Shown: positions 42,521 through 51,247 of the stretch, one piece after another
How positions within the stretch are numbered: the first letter of the stretch is position 1
How the letters are laid out: the number at the start of each line of letters is the position of its first letter
Origin: Bradyrhizobium erythrophlei
GTDB taxonomy: Bacteria; Pseudomonadota; Alphaproteobacteria; Rhizobiales; Xanthobacteraceae
Assembly (NCBI GenBank): GCA_900129675.1
Contig: FSRD01000002.1
Location: forward strand, 992,001-1,056,000
Direction of reading: 5' to 3'
Length of the DNA stretch: 64,000 nucleotides
Position numbers and translations under genes: made by a program
The notes under the pieces: model-generated
The model's database searches: none
Seen by the model: only the letters and a program-made list of their open reading frames with translations
What the model was told of the DNA's origin: nothing

Positions 42521-44686
42521 ATGAACAGGACAGCCTTCTCCCTGCCGGCAAAAAGCGAATACCGCACCAGCGGCGGGCTCGCGATATCGCGGGAAGTCGA
42601 GCAATTTACCGGCGGCGCCGACCGGCTCGATGATCTGATCGACCTGCTCGATCGCCGCCCTGGCGTCGTGCTGTCGTCGGGCACCACGGTGCCCGGCCGC
42701 TATGAAAGCTTCGATCTCGGTTTTGCCGATCCGCCGCTGTGTCTGGAGACGACGGGCGTCAATTTCTCGCTCTCTGCGCTGAACCAGCGCGGCGAGGTCT
42801 TGATCGCCTTCCTCGGCGACGTGCTGCGCGAGCCCTGCGTCGTCATTACGGAAAGAAGCGCTGCGCGTCTCGCGGGCCATATCATTCGTGGCCCGGCGCC
42901 GGTCGAGGAAGATCAGCGCACCAGGCGCGCCAGCGTGATGTCGCTGGTTCGCGATCTCGTGGCAGCGTTCACGGCCAATGACGATCCGCTGCTCGGCCTG
43001 TTCGGTGCGTTCGCCTACGATCTCGTGTTCCAGATCGAGGACCTCGTGCAGAAACGCGCCCGCGAAAGCGACCAGCGCGACATCGTGCTGTACGTGCCGG
43101 ATCGCCTCTTGGCCTATGATCGCGCTACCGGCCGCGGCGTGGTGCTGAACTATGATTTCGCCTGGAAGGGCAAATCCACCGCGGGCCTGCCGCGCGATAC
43201 CGCCGAGAGCGTTTACGCCAAAGCCCCGCGGCAGGGCTTTGCCGATCACGCGCCCGGCGAATATCAGGCCACGGTGGAGACCGCGCGCGCCGCGTTCGCG
43301 CGCGGCGATCTGTTCGAGGCGGTCCCGGGGCAATTGTTCGCCGAGCCCTGCGAGCGCTCGCCGGCGGAAGTGTTCCAGCGGCTGTGCCGGATCAATCCGT
43401 CGCCCTATGGGGCGTTGATGAATCTCGGCAACGGTGAATTCCTGGTTTCGGCGTCGCCGGAAATGTTCGTGCGCTCCGACGGGCGGCGGGTCGAGACCTG
43501 CCCGATCTCGGGCACGATCGCGCGCGGCGTCGATGCGATCGGCGATGCCGAGCAGATCCGGCAATTGCTGAATTCGGAAAAAGACGAATTCGAACTCAAC
43601 ATGTGCACCGACGTCGATCGCAACGACAAGGCGCGGGTCTGTGTGCCCGGCACCATCAAGGTGCTGGCGCGCCGCCAGATCGAGACCTATTCAAAACTGT
43701 TCCACACCGTCGATCATGTCGAGGGCATGCTGCGGCCGGGCTTCGACTCGCTCGATGCGTTCCTGACCCACGCCTGGGCGGTGACGGTGACCGGCGCGCC
43801 GAAATTATGGGCGATGCAGTTCGTCGAGGACAATGAGCGGTCGTCGCGGCGCTGGTATGCCGGCGCGATCGGCGTGGTGAATTTCGACGGCAGCATCAAT
43901 ACGGGGCTGACCATCCGCACCATCCGGATGAAGGATGGCCTCGCCGAAGTGCGGGTCGGCGCGACATGCCTGTTCGATTCCGATCCGGCCGCGGAGGACC
44001 GCGAATGCCAGGTCAAGGCGGCGGCGCTGTTCCAGGCGCTGCGCGGCGATCCACCAAAGCGGCTGTCGGCGTTGGCGCCTGACGCCACGGGCTCGGGCAA
44101 GAAGGTGCTGTTGATCGACCATGACGACAGTTTCGTGCACATGCTGGCGGATTATTTCCGCCAGGTCGGCGCCAGCGTCACCGTGGTCCGGCACATTCAT
44201 GCGCAGCAAATGCTGAAGCAGAACACGTACGACTTGCTGGTGCTGTCGCCGGGGCCGGGGCGTCCGGAAGATTTCGGGATCTCGAAAACCATCGGCACCG
44301 CGCTTGACAAGAAGCTGCCGATCTTCGGCGTCTGCCTCGGCGTCCAGGCGATCGGCGAATATTTCGGCGGGCAATTGGGCCAGCTCGGCCAGCCCGCCCA
44401 CGGTCGGCCGTCGCGGGTCCAGGTGCGCGGCGGACGGCTGATGCAGAACCTGCCCAATGAAATCGTGATCGGTCGCTATCACTCGCTGTTCGTCGAGCGC
44501 GACAGCGTGCCCGACGTGCTACAGGTGACGGCGACCACCGAGGACGGTGTCGCGATGGCGATCGAACACAAGACCCTGCCGGTCGGCGGCGTGCAGTTTC
44601 ACCCGGAATCGCTGATGTCGCTCGGCGACGAAGTCGGCCTGCGCATCGTCGAGAACGCGTTCCGGCTGGGTGTACCCGTTAACTAG
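42521..44686 (+). CDS. trpE(G): Fused anthranilate synthase TrpE(G)
   Basis: The 721-residue enzyme makes anthranilate from chorismate and glutamine. Residues about 1-510 are the chorismate-binding TrpE part (RINPSPYGALMNLGNGEFLV, SASPEMFVR, CPISGTIARG, DVDRNDKARVC, HAWAVTVTGAPKLWAM), and about 525-721 the TrpG amidotransferase (LLIDHDDSFVHMLADYFRQV, LSPGPGRPEDF, Cys605 in GVCLGVQAIGEYF, VQFHPESLMS). The single-chain form is typical of rhizobia and close relatives. GAGG is 6 nt before the ATG. It is regulated by trpL upstream and followed by apt after 15 nt. Confidence 0.97.
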   Translation: MNRTAFSLPAKSEYRTSGGLAISREVEQFTGGADRLDDLIDLLDRRPGVVLSSGTTVPGRYESFDLGFADPPLCLETTGVNFSLSALNQRGEVLIAFLGDVLREPCVVITERSAARLAGHIIRGPAPVEEDQRTRRASVMSLVRDLVAAFTANDDPLLGLFGAFAYDLVFQIEDLVQKRARESDQRDIVLYVPDRLLAYDRATGRGVVLNYDFAWKGKSTAGLPRDTAESVYAKAPRQGFADHAPGEYQATVETARAAFARGDLFEAVPGQLFAEPCERSPAEVFQRLCRINPSPYGALMNLGNGEFLVSASPEMFVRSDGRRVETCPISGTIARGVDAIGDAEQIRQLLNSEKDEFELNMCTDVDRNDKARVCVPGTIKVLARRQIETYSKLFHTVDHVEGMLRPGFDSLDAFLTHAWAVTVTGAPKLWAMQFVEDNERSSRRWYAGAIGVVNFDGSINTGLTIRTIRMKDGLAEVRVGATCLFDSDPAAEDRECQVKAAALFQALRGDPPKRLSALAPDATGSGKKVLLIDHDDSFVHMLADYFRQVGASVTVVRHIHAQQMLKQNTYDLLVLSPGPGRPEDFGISKTIGTALDKKLPIFGVCLGVQAIGEYFGGQLGQLGQPAHGRPSRVQVRGGRLMQNLPNEIVIGRYHSLFVERDSVPDVLQVTATTEDGVAMAIEHKTLPVGGVQFHPESLMSLGDEVGLRIVENAFRLGVPVN

Positions 44687-44701
44687 GGATTGCGAGACAG
44701 C

Positions 44702-45241
<540 letters not shown>

Positions 45242-45257
45242 ACGCATAACCCTCGAT

Positions 45258-45367
45258 ACGTCGTCCCGGCCTTGGGCCGGGATCCATAATCCCGGTTGTC
45301 TGTTGTTGAATGAAGGCCTCTGCCTCCGTGCTGCGGCGTATGGATCCCGACGTTCGCCGGGACGACG
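45258..45367. repeat. ACGTCGTCCCGGCC palindromic repeat
   Basis: The left arm ACGTCGTCCCGGC...CCGGGATCCATA pairs with TATGGATCCCGACG...CGCCGGGACGACGT around an unrelated loop. It lies between apt and the end of the ParA-like gene, so between convergent units. Confidence 0.75.
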
Positions 45368-45376
45368 TTTACGTTC

Positions 45377-46045
45377 TCACGACCCCTGCAGCATCACGCG
45401 CAGTTCCAGGTCGCGAAACGCCGAATAATTGCGGCGGATCCACTGGTGCAGCTCGGTCGATGAATCCTTTTCGTTGCGCAGATAACCGGTGAACGAGAAA
45501 GTCAGCCGGTCGATATAGGTCTTCAAGAACACAGGCAGCGCGGAGATCGGCAGCACGCGGCCGCGAGCCATGGCCGTGGGCAGTTCGCCGCGGACGACGT
45601 GTTCGTTGTCGATGGTGATCAACGCGTTCGGCGGAACCTGCTGCTGCAGCATCGGATAGCTGCGCGCCGAGACGCGGTCGGTATCCGCCACGAACAGGAT
45701 CACCGGGGCCACGCCACGGCGCGCCGCTTCCTTGATGAAGCCGATTTCGTCGGTCATCTTGAAGAACTCGTCGAAGGCGTGGAAGCCGAGGTCGATCACC
45801 TTGGCCTCCCCGTCATTGACGATCAGGCGGTCCATCAGCTGCATCTTGCCGTAGGTGTCGATGACGTCGGCGGTCTCGGTGATTCTCGGGAGGTATTCGA
45901 GCAGCGACGGCTCTTTGAGGTTGATGTCGAACGCCGTCACCGTGCCGTTCTTCAACAGCAGGAATTCGCTGAGCAGCCGCGCGATCAGCGTCTTGCCGAC
46001 GAGCGGGCGGGGCGAGCAGATGATGTAGACGGGCGTGGCGGACAT
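45377..46045 (-). CDS. ParA/MinD-like ATPase with degenerate P-loop (pair member 2)
   Basis: The 222-residue protein begins MSATPVYIICSPRPLVGKTL. The P-loop keeps GKT but the deviant-Walker KGG is changed to RPL, so the signature lysine is replaced by Arg. A Walker B-like strand is AKVIDLGFH (residues about 82-90); further fold strands GVAPVILFVAD and NALITIDNEH follow. It is the second gene of a two-gene unit: the stop of the canonical ParA-like gene is 61 nt before its ATG. The pair may form a heterodimer with one active site. I know no assigned role. Confidence 0.75.
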   Translation of the reverse strand: MSATPVYIICSPRPLVGKTLIARLLSEFLLLKNGTVTAFDINLKEPSLLEYLPRITETADVIDTYGKMQLMDRLIVNDGEAKVIDLGFHAFDEFFKMTDEIGFIKEAARRGVAPVILFVADTDRVSARSYPMLQQQVPPNALITIDNEHVVRGELPTAMARGRVLPISALPVFLKTYIDRLTFSFTGYLRNEKDSSTELHQWIRRNYSAFRDLELRVMLQGS

Positions 46046-46106
46046 CGCACCGCTATATCAGGCCAAATTTTTGCCCAATCCAGCCCCATTCCACGGCATT
46101 GAGCGA

Positions 46107-46862
46107 TTATTTTTCGCCGCCGCGCGCGCCCGATTTACCGGAGCCGACCAGGTCGGTCAGCTTGATGCGGTCGAACTCGCTCCAGACATTGGCGAGCCAG
46201 TGCCGGACATAGCCGCGCAGCACGAAGGAATAGTTCGCGGCCTCGTCGTCCTTCCCCTTGTTGGCGACGAATTTGAGGAACGGCACCGAGGAGACCTCGA
46301 CCTGCTCATAGGCCATTTCGTTGAGCTTCGGAATGGTGAGTTCGGTGGCATCCTTGATGCGGTGGAAATAGGAATTGTAGGTCGCCTGGTCCCACTGGAA
46401 GAACTGGGTGTCGTTGATGAAATTCTTCACCAGGAAATATTTGGCGCCCTGCATGAAATTGGCGGTCTCGGCGATCTCGTCCAGCGAGGCGATCGAGGGT
46501 CCCAGTATATGGAACACGGCAAAGGTGATCTGGCCGGATTTCGCGGCGTCGAGAAAGCCGATGTCGCGCAACGAGGCCAGCGCCGGCGACAACAGTCCGG
46601 CGCGGACGTCGATCACGGTGACGGAGGGGCTGGCGGCGTTCAGCGTATCGAAGATCTTCATCTGGTCCGAGGTCGTCGTCATGTCGACGATCTCGGTGAT
46701 GTCGGGGTGGAAGCGCCTCAGTGTGCCACGCGGCGACTCGGTATCGAACGCCCGGGTGGGGACGTTGTTTGCACTGAAATAGTCCAGCAGGGTTCGCGAT
46801 ACCGTGGTCTTGCCGACCCCGCCCTTGTCCGCGCCCACCACAATCACGACCGGCTTTGCCAT
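46107..46862 (-). CDS. ParA/MinD-like ATPase with canonical deviant Walker A (pair member 1)
   Basis: The 251-residue protein starts MAKPVVIVVGADKGGVGKTT, a full deviant Walker A (KGGVGKTT) with the signature lysine, followed by RAFDTESPRGTLRRF (switch I-like) and TVIDVRAGLLSPALASL (Walker B/switch II). It lacks a ParB-binding N-terminal helix and no parB or parS-like repeats are nearby, so chromosome or plasmid partitioning is unlikely. It is followed by the degenerate paralogue, and upstream lie M48 and LemA genes on the same strand. A membrane- or surface-positioning role is a guess. Confidence 0.82.
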   Translation of the reverse strand: MAKPVVIVVGADKGGVGKTTVSRTLLDYFSANNVPTRAFDTESPRGTLRRFHPDITEIVDMTTTSDQMKIFDTLNAASPSVTVIDVRAGLLSPALASLRDIGFLDAAKSGQITFAVFHILGPSIASLDEIAETANFMQGAKYFLVKNFINDTQFFQWDQATYNSYFHRIKDATELTIPKLNEMAYEQVEVSSVPFLKFVANKGKDDEAANYSFVLRGYVRHWLANVWSEFDRIKLTDLVGSGKSGARGGEK

Positions 46863-46994
46863 GGAATTCCCTTAAACGCCCCGATCGCGGGAGCGATCGG
46901 CAAGTCCCCATACCTGCTTTGGGCGCGAACATGGCAGAAACAAGGGAATATTCAATTCCTGAAGCCCCCGGCGGGGTTATTCATGCGGAATTCG

Positions 46995-48206
46995 TTAACG
47001 CCCGGAGAAGGGCGTAGGAATGTCCCAAAACTTCTCAGCGATGCCGGCCCCAAGGCCCTTTGGGCCCAGCGCCGGGGGCGCCGGCGGGTTCGGTCGTGCT
47101 GCCCCAGGGACCCTGGGGCAGAGATGGTGGAGACTGACCTTGGGAGCCGGGCTGCTCTGTCTGGTCGTCGAGGGCAGGGCGAGCGGCCCGGGGTCGTGAC
47201 CGCCGGCGAATTTCACCAGCGCGTCGACCCGGGACTGCACCGAGGGGTGGGTCGCGAACAGGTCGGCAAACCCCTCGCGCGGATTGTCGACGCAGAGTTC
47301 CATCACCGCCGAGGTCGCGCCGGGGAGTTCGCCGCGATTCTCGATCTTGCGCAGCGCCGAGATCATGGCATCCGGGTTCTTTGTCAGTTCGACCGAGCCG
47401 GCGTCGGCCAGAAATTCGCGCGACCGCGATAGCGCCAGCTTTACAATTTGCGACAGCAGCCAAGCCAGCACGATCAGCGCGACCGCGATGATCACCACAA
47501 TGATCGCGCCGCCGCCGGAACCCTTGCTGTCCCGGTCCGAAGAGGACGATGAGGATGAGGACGACGATGAGGACGACCAGCCGCCGCCGCCCGAACTCCA
47601 CGACAGATTGGTGAAGGTCCGGAAGAACAGTTCGCCGAAAAAGCCGACCACGCCCGCGATGATGACGGCGACCACCATCAGCTGCACGTCGCCGTTGCGG
47701 ATATGGGTCAGTTCGTGGCCCAGCACCGCCTCGATCTCCTGATCGTTGAGCGTCTTCAGGAGCCCCGTGGTGACGGTGACGGCATATTGCCGCCGGTTGA
47801 GCCCGGTCGCGAACGCGTTCAGCGCCGGGCTTTCCATCACCTTCAGCTTCGGCATCGGAATGCCGCGCGAGATGCAGAGGTTTTCAAGCAGGTTATAGAG
47901 CCGCGGCTGCTGCTGCCGGGTCACGTCCTCGCCGCCGGTGACGGCGTCGATCATGTTCTGGTGGAAGAAATAGGCGATCACGATCCACAGCGCGGCAGCG
48001 CCGGTCGCATAGGGAAACGCCGTCATCAGGTCGCGCAAGGCGGCCATCAGATAGTAATCGACCGATGCATCGCTGTTGATCATGACTTCCGCGATCAGCG
48101 CGCCGGCATAGACCAGCACATAGATCAGGACGAACAGACCGGCGAGCAGCACCATCGAACGAAACTTGTTCGATGCGATGTGCGTGTAGAGACCGTACGC
48201 GGCCAT
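46995..48206 (-). CDS. M48 family membrane metalloprotease (probable frameshift in the C-terminal tail)
   Basis: The 403-residue protein has two N-terminal transmembrane helices (MVLLAGLFVLIYVLVYAGAL and AFPYATGAAALWIVIAYFFH), the zinc site GHELTHIRNGDV (residues about 173-184), a further helix (MVVAVIIAGVVGFFGELFF), a poly-Ser linker of about 12 serines, another helix (AIIVVIIAVALIVLAWLL) and the third-ligand segment SREFLADAGSVELT. It is an HtpX-like protease of the inner membrane. The last 65 residues are Pro/Arg-rich, while the +1 frame reads DDQTEQPG...LPQGPWGSTTEP...GPKGPWGRHR, which looks more like a genuine tail. LemA is encoded 33 nt upstream. Confidence 0.88.
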   Translation of the reverse strand: MAAYGLYTHIASNKFRSMVLLAGLFVLIYVLVYAGALIAEVMINSDASVDYYLMAALRDLMTAFPYATGAAALWIVIAYFFHQNMIDAVTGGEDVTRQQQPRLYNLLENLCISRGIPMPKLKVMESPALNAFATGLNRRQYAVTVTTGLLKTLNDQEIEAVLGHELTHIRNGDVQLMVVAVIIAGVVGFFGELFFRTFTNLSWSSGGGGWSSSSSSSSSSSSSDRDSKGSGGGAIIVVIIAVALIVLAWLLSQIVKLALSRSREFLADAGSVELTKNPDAMISALRKIENRGELPGATSAVMELCVDNPREGFADLFATHPSVQSRVDALVKFAGGHDPGPLALPSTTRQSSPAPKVSLHHLCPRVPGAARPNPPAPPALGPKGLGAGIAEKFWDIPTPFSGR

Positions 48207-48239
48207 GATGCGCTGCTTCTCGCCGGGATGCCTTGGCGC

Positions 48240-48800
48240 CTAGAACTTCACCGTCGGCGCCGCCTCGACTTCGGTGCGGCTGGCGCCAAGGTCGAAGAAA
48301 TCCTTGCGGGTGAAGCCGAACATGCCCGCGAACAGCGCGGCGGGCATCTGCTGGATGCCCGTGTTGTATTCCTGGACCGCGTTGTTGAAGAAGCGGCGGC
48401 TGGCGGCGATCTTGTTTTCGAGATCGGACAGCTCGCTCGCCAGCTGCTGGAAATTGGCGTTGGCCTTGAGGTCCGGATAGGCCTCCGACAGCGCGATCAG
48501 CCGGCCGAGCGCGCCGCTCAGCTGGTTTTCCGCGGCCGAGACCTGCGCCGGCCCCTGCGCCGACATCGCGGAGTTGCGGGCCTTGATCACGTCGTCGAGC
48601 GTGCCGCGCTCGTGGGCGGCGTAACCCTTTACGGTCTCGACCAGGTTCGGGATCAGATCGTGGCGCTGCTTGAGCTGCACGTCGATGTCGGCAAAGGCCT
48701 GGCTGACGCGCTGGCCGAGCGCAACGAGCCGGTTATACGCGCCGAATGCGAACAGCACGAGAATGACGATGACGCCGAGAACGATCCAGCCGGTCGACAT
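48240..48800 (-). CDS. LemA family protein
   Basis: The 186-residue product has one N-terminal transmembrane helix (MSTGWIVLGVIVILVLFAFG, followed by AYNRLVAL) and the long helical LemA bundle (QAFADIDVQLKQRHDLIPNL, VETVKGYAAHERGTLDDVI, ARNSAMSA, AENQLSGALGRLIALSEAYP) ending with FFNNAVQEYNTGIQQMPAAL. LemA proteins are membrane-bound helical bundles often encoded beside M48 proteases, as here (33 nt). The start at 48800 has AGGAG 11 nt upstream; the longer frame from 49082 runs through a dispersed repeat and is rejected. Confidence 0.93.
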   Translation of the reverse strand: MSTGWIVLGVIVILVLFAFGAYNRLVALGQRVSQAFADIDVQLKQRHDLIPNLVETVKGYAAHERGTLDDVIKARNSAMSAQGPAQVSAAENQLSGALGRLIALSEAYPDLKANANFQQLASELSDLENKIAASRRFFNNAVQEYNTGIQQMPAALFAGMFGFTRKDFFDLGASRTEVEAAPTVKF

Positions 48801-49105
48801 GGCAAAACAACTCCTGATGGGACAAACAATGCGGGGCAGCCTAGACGAAAAACAGCGCATGCGGCAGCCCGCCGCAAGGTGGGCATTGCTTGGTCGTCCG
48901 CAACACGGGATAAGTTCAAGGTCGGTTCGTGTCCCGGACGCGGTGCAGCGTCTCTTGACGGTGCACCGCAGAGCCGGGACCCAGGCCTGCCGGGTTGTGG
49001 GCCCCGGATCAGCAGCGCACCACGCCGCAAGGCATAGCGCGTCGAAGACGCGCGTGAACGCGCTGATGGCGTTGCGCAGCATCCGGGGCGCGAGAGCTGC
49101 GCCGG
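48801..49105. other. Intergenic region between LemA and Rsm22 genes
   Basis: It contains the composite repeat at 48920-49098 and the LemA ribosome site. No gene is supported. Confidence 0.5.
48920..49098. repeat. Composite GTGTCCCGGACGCGGTGCAG repeat
   Basis: GTGTCCCGGACGCGGTGCAG, GGTGCACCGCAGAGCCGGGA and CCCAGGCCTGCC, then GGGCCCCGGATC and GCAGCATCCGGGGCGC, make nested imperfect palindromes. The pattern of CCGGGACCCAGGC and its arms matches, from memory, a common intergenic element of Bradyrhizobium; only this one copy is in the window. Confidence 0.45.
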
Positions 49106-50083
49106 CTAATCTTGTTCCATCACCGCGTCGCCCCAGCGCCAGCGTCGGGCGCGGGCATAGTCCGCCTTGGCGCGGCGGGGCACTTTTTCGATCGCGAGGC
49201 CGCCCGGCGTGCAGAGCTTTGCCGTCACTTCGACCTTGGTGACATCAGGTTGCGCCAGGACCCGGGCCGGGCGCTGTACCGGTGGTGCGCGGGTCAGCGC
49301 GACATAGGCGAATTTTTCGTCCTCGAACGGCAGTTCAACCCCCTTGACCTGCATGTGCGCGCGCGAGCGGGACAGGCGTTGGGTGAAATGACACCAGTCA
49401 GGTGTTGAAAGCGGACACTTGCCGTCATGCGGGCAGGGCGCTGCAACATGGGCGCCGTCGGCGATCAACTGCTCGCGCAACGCGATGATCCGCGCGTAGC
49501 CGGCGGGGGTGCCGGGTTCGACGACCAGCAGCGTGTCGCGGGTTTTGGCCCACATCAGCCTGGCAAGCGTGGCTCGCTCGGCATCGCCGATCTCGCCGAT
49601 CACGTAGCTGGCGATCACGACATCTGCGGCATCGGCATGGGCGAGCAGGCTGCGGGCTTGCCCCGGCTCGTATGTCATGCCTCGCAGGCGCGCGCTCTTG
49701 CGCGTGAGGTCCAGCGCCAGTTCGCGCAGGGTGTCGTTGGCGTCTAGCAAGGTAAAATCTTGCAACGATGAAAACGCTTCCGCCGCGGCCCAGCTCGCGG
49801 TCCCGGGCCCGGCGCCGACATCGAGCAGGCTCGTTGGCGCGAAGTCCGGCCTGATTTCGTGGATCGCATTCAGGCTGGCCACGACGGCGGCGTAGGTCGC
49901 GGGCATCCGTGCCAGCGCATAGGCCAGCGCGTCGGTCTCCGATCTGATCGCGCCGGAGCCGCCGCCATCGCGGTAGGTCCGCGAGATGGAAGCGGCGCGG
50001 CCTGCGGCCGCGTTGCGCGACAGGCCCTCGAGTTTGGCGTCGAGCGCCGCTTTCAGTTCGGCAGGAAGATCGGGTGAGGTCAT
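49106..50083 (-). CDS. Rsm22-like methyltransferase / ribosomal small-subunit factor
   Basis: The 325-residue protein has a class I SAM-binding core (TSLLDVGAGPGTASWAAAEA, residues about 82-101) and a C-terminal Cys-rich motif, APCPHDGKCPLSTPDWCHFT QRL, of the METTL17/Rsm22 family, where four Cys can bind an Fe-S cluster. Family members bind the small ribosomal subunit and assist its assembly. ATG 50083 is chosen since it opens the family N-terminus (MTSPDLPAELKAALDAKLEG); the longer frame from 50449 reads through two dispersed repeats and is rejected. Confidence 0.9.
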   Translation of the reverse strand: MTSPDLPAELKAALDAKLEGLSRNAAAGRAASISRTYRDGGGSGAIRSETDALAYALARMPATYAAVVASLNAIHEIRPDFAPTSLLDVGAGPGTASWAAAEAFSSLQDFTLLDANDTLRELALDLTRKSARLRGMTYEPGQARSLLAHADAADVVIASYVIGEIGDAERATLARLMWAKTRDTLLVVEPGTPAGYARIIALREQLIADGAHVAAPCPHDGKCPLSTPDWCHFTQRLSRSRAHMQVKGVELPFEDEKFAYVALTRAPPVQRPARVLAQPDVTKVEVTAKLCTPGGLAIEKVPRRAKADYARARRWRWGDAVMEQD

Positions 50084-50297
50084 CTTTTCATGCCCAGCGA
50101 AAGCGGGGCATCCAATACGTTGCGGTTTCTCGGTTCTAACATGGATGTCTCCGGAATACTGGATCGCGTGGTCAAGCCGGGCGATGACGGTAGGGGTGGC
50201 ACCGACTTGTCCACGTCGTTGCGAGCGCAGCGAAGCAATCCATCTGTCGGCAACGAAAGTGTGGATTGCTTCGTCGCTACGCTCCTCGCAATGACGG
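50084..50297. repeat. Mosaic of palindromic repeats, including CATTGCGAGGAGCG copy 4
   Basis: 50214-50297 repeats the arms seen at 11269, 35546 and 41075 in inverted order (TTGCGAGCGCAGCGAAGCAA and TGGATTGCTTCGTCGCTACG, CTCCTCGCAATGACGG). Upstream, CAGCGAAAGCGGGGCATCC and GGTCAAGCCGGGCGATGACG are pieces of another common element. Two repeat families are thus joined end to end before the long repeat. Confidence 0.7.
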
Positions 50298-50309
50298 TGC
50301 TCAAATCTC

Positions 50310-50880
50310 AGATACGCCTTCCCGGTCCCGCGGCGCGAAGCGCCCGGGTTGTGAGAGAAAACTTTCGCCCCAAAAGAAGAGGGCGCAGGGAAAGCCGGGT
50401 GCGCGCTGCACCCGCGGTCTCGTGTGCAAAGTTGTGCGAAGAAACGCACACGAGCATACAGGTTCAGCGGAGAGCATCCGGCCTTCCCTGCGCAATGGCT
50501 TTACGGCTTATGGCGTGCTCTCCCCGGCGACGAATTCGTCTTGTCACCGTCATCGGCGAATTAGCGGTTTTGCAAAACCCGGTTGGGCTCGCAAAATCTC
50601 CGCCGACTTGACACCAGCAACGGATGCCAGGACCACACGGTTTTGCCGTACGCAGCAACCCGTCTTCGCCAAAAGGCTCGCCGGGCTATGGCGCCGTCGT
50701 CTTGCGCGCTGTTGTCCGCTCACGAGAGAACTCGCCTTGCGAACACACGCGCGCCGACGCTGCCGCGTCCACCGCATCCCCTCCCGCGTTCGTGACGATC
50801 GCGATACGCCCCTCTTGCCGGGAAAGGACGGGGCGAGCTGGTAGCCCTGATTTGCCCGACAGGTTAAGCGTTATTTTGCC
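50310..50880 (-). repeat. Long dispersed intergenic repeat, copy B (inverted)
   Basis: Read on the minus strand it matches 10250-10830 along nearly its whole length, about three bases in four, with long exact blocks (GGTGACAAGACGAATTCGTC, GGCAAAACCGTGTGGTCCTG, GTTGCTGGTGTCAAGTCGGC). Differences include a variable block where this copy has TGTGCGTTTCTTCGCACAAC and copy A has a different short hairpin (CTGTGCTTACTACCAATGCA), so a hairpin is kept while its sequence changes. Multiple short ORFs on both strands are not convincing. Confidence 0.75.
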
Positions 50881-51247
50881 CGTCGCGTTATTTTGCCGCA
50901 GCCACGGCGCATCCGGACGGGCATGGGCGTCTGCACCGTGCCCGAACCGGACGACCGCTATTTCCGGGATTGCCCCTGGACCGGACATGCCGGAGAGATG
51001 TCAAACTCGACGCGATTGACCCAACTCGGACATAGAACGCAATGTTACGTTCCTGCCGAAAACGCATAGCGGACATCGACCGATTTGCCGATGGTTAGAC
51101 TGGGTCGCGATCGACCCCTGCGCAGAGGACATCAATCCACGGGACGATGACGGTCCAACACCGCCACCTCACGGCGGCATCAATTTCTTGAGGCAATCGA
51201 ATGCAGCGGCAACGTTTCCAACCGAGTATGGCCTAGGAGTTACCGCC
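50881..51247. other. Spacer before the arylsulfatase gene
   Basis: It includes the GACCGGACATGCCGGAGAG repeat (50977-51033). The rest shows no supported gene; the stretch after 51034 is less GC-rich than the chromosome average. The arylsulfatase ribosome site TAGGAGT is at 51234-51240. Confidence 0.45.
50977..51033 (+). repeat. GACCGGACATGCCGGAGAGATG dispersed repeat, copy 1
   Basis: GACCGGACATGCCGGAGAGA, TGTCAAACTCGACGCGATTG and ACCCAACTCGGACAT run in series. The copy at 59761-59817 differs at only a few of 55 bases. It shares GACGCGATTGACCC with the larger elements at 56401 and 58736. Confidence 0.8.

Noticed and set aside
46107..46862. Chromosome or plasmid partition ParA
   Set aside because: No parB, no iterated site and no replication gene nearby; the partner is a degenerate paralogue, not a ParB.
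47284..47742. Plus-strand ORF of 152 aa with a run of Glu/Asp
   Set aside because: The acidic run is the complement of the poly-Ser codons of the M48 protease; the frame has no ribosome site.
48240..49082. LemA frame extended to 280 aa
   Set aside because: The first 94 residues come from a dispersed repeat; ATG 48800 with AGGAG fits the family N-terminus.
49106..50449. Rsm22 frame extended to 447 aa
   Set aside because: The extra residues read through two palindromic repeats; ATG 50083 starts the conserved N-terminus.
50090..50844. Several overlapping ORFs of 60-190 aa on both strands
   Set aside because: They all lie in repeat mosaics; the inverted copy at 10250-10830 does not keep the same frames, so coding constraint is absent.
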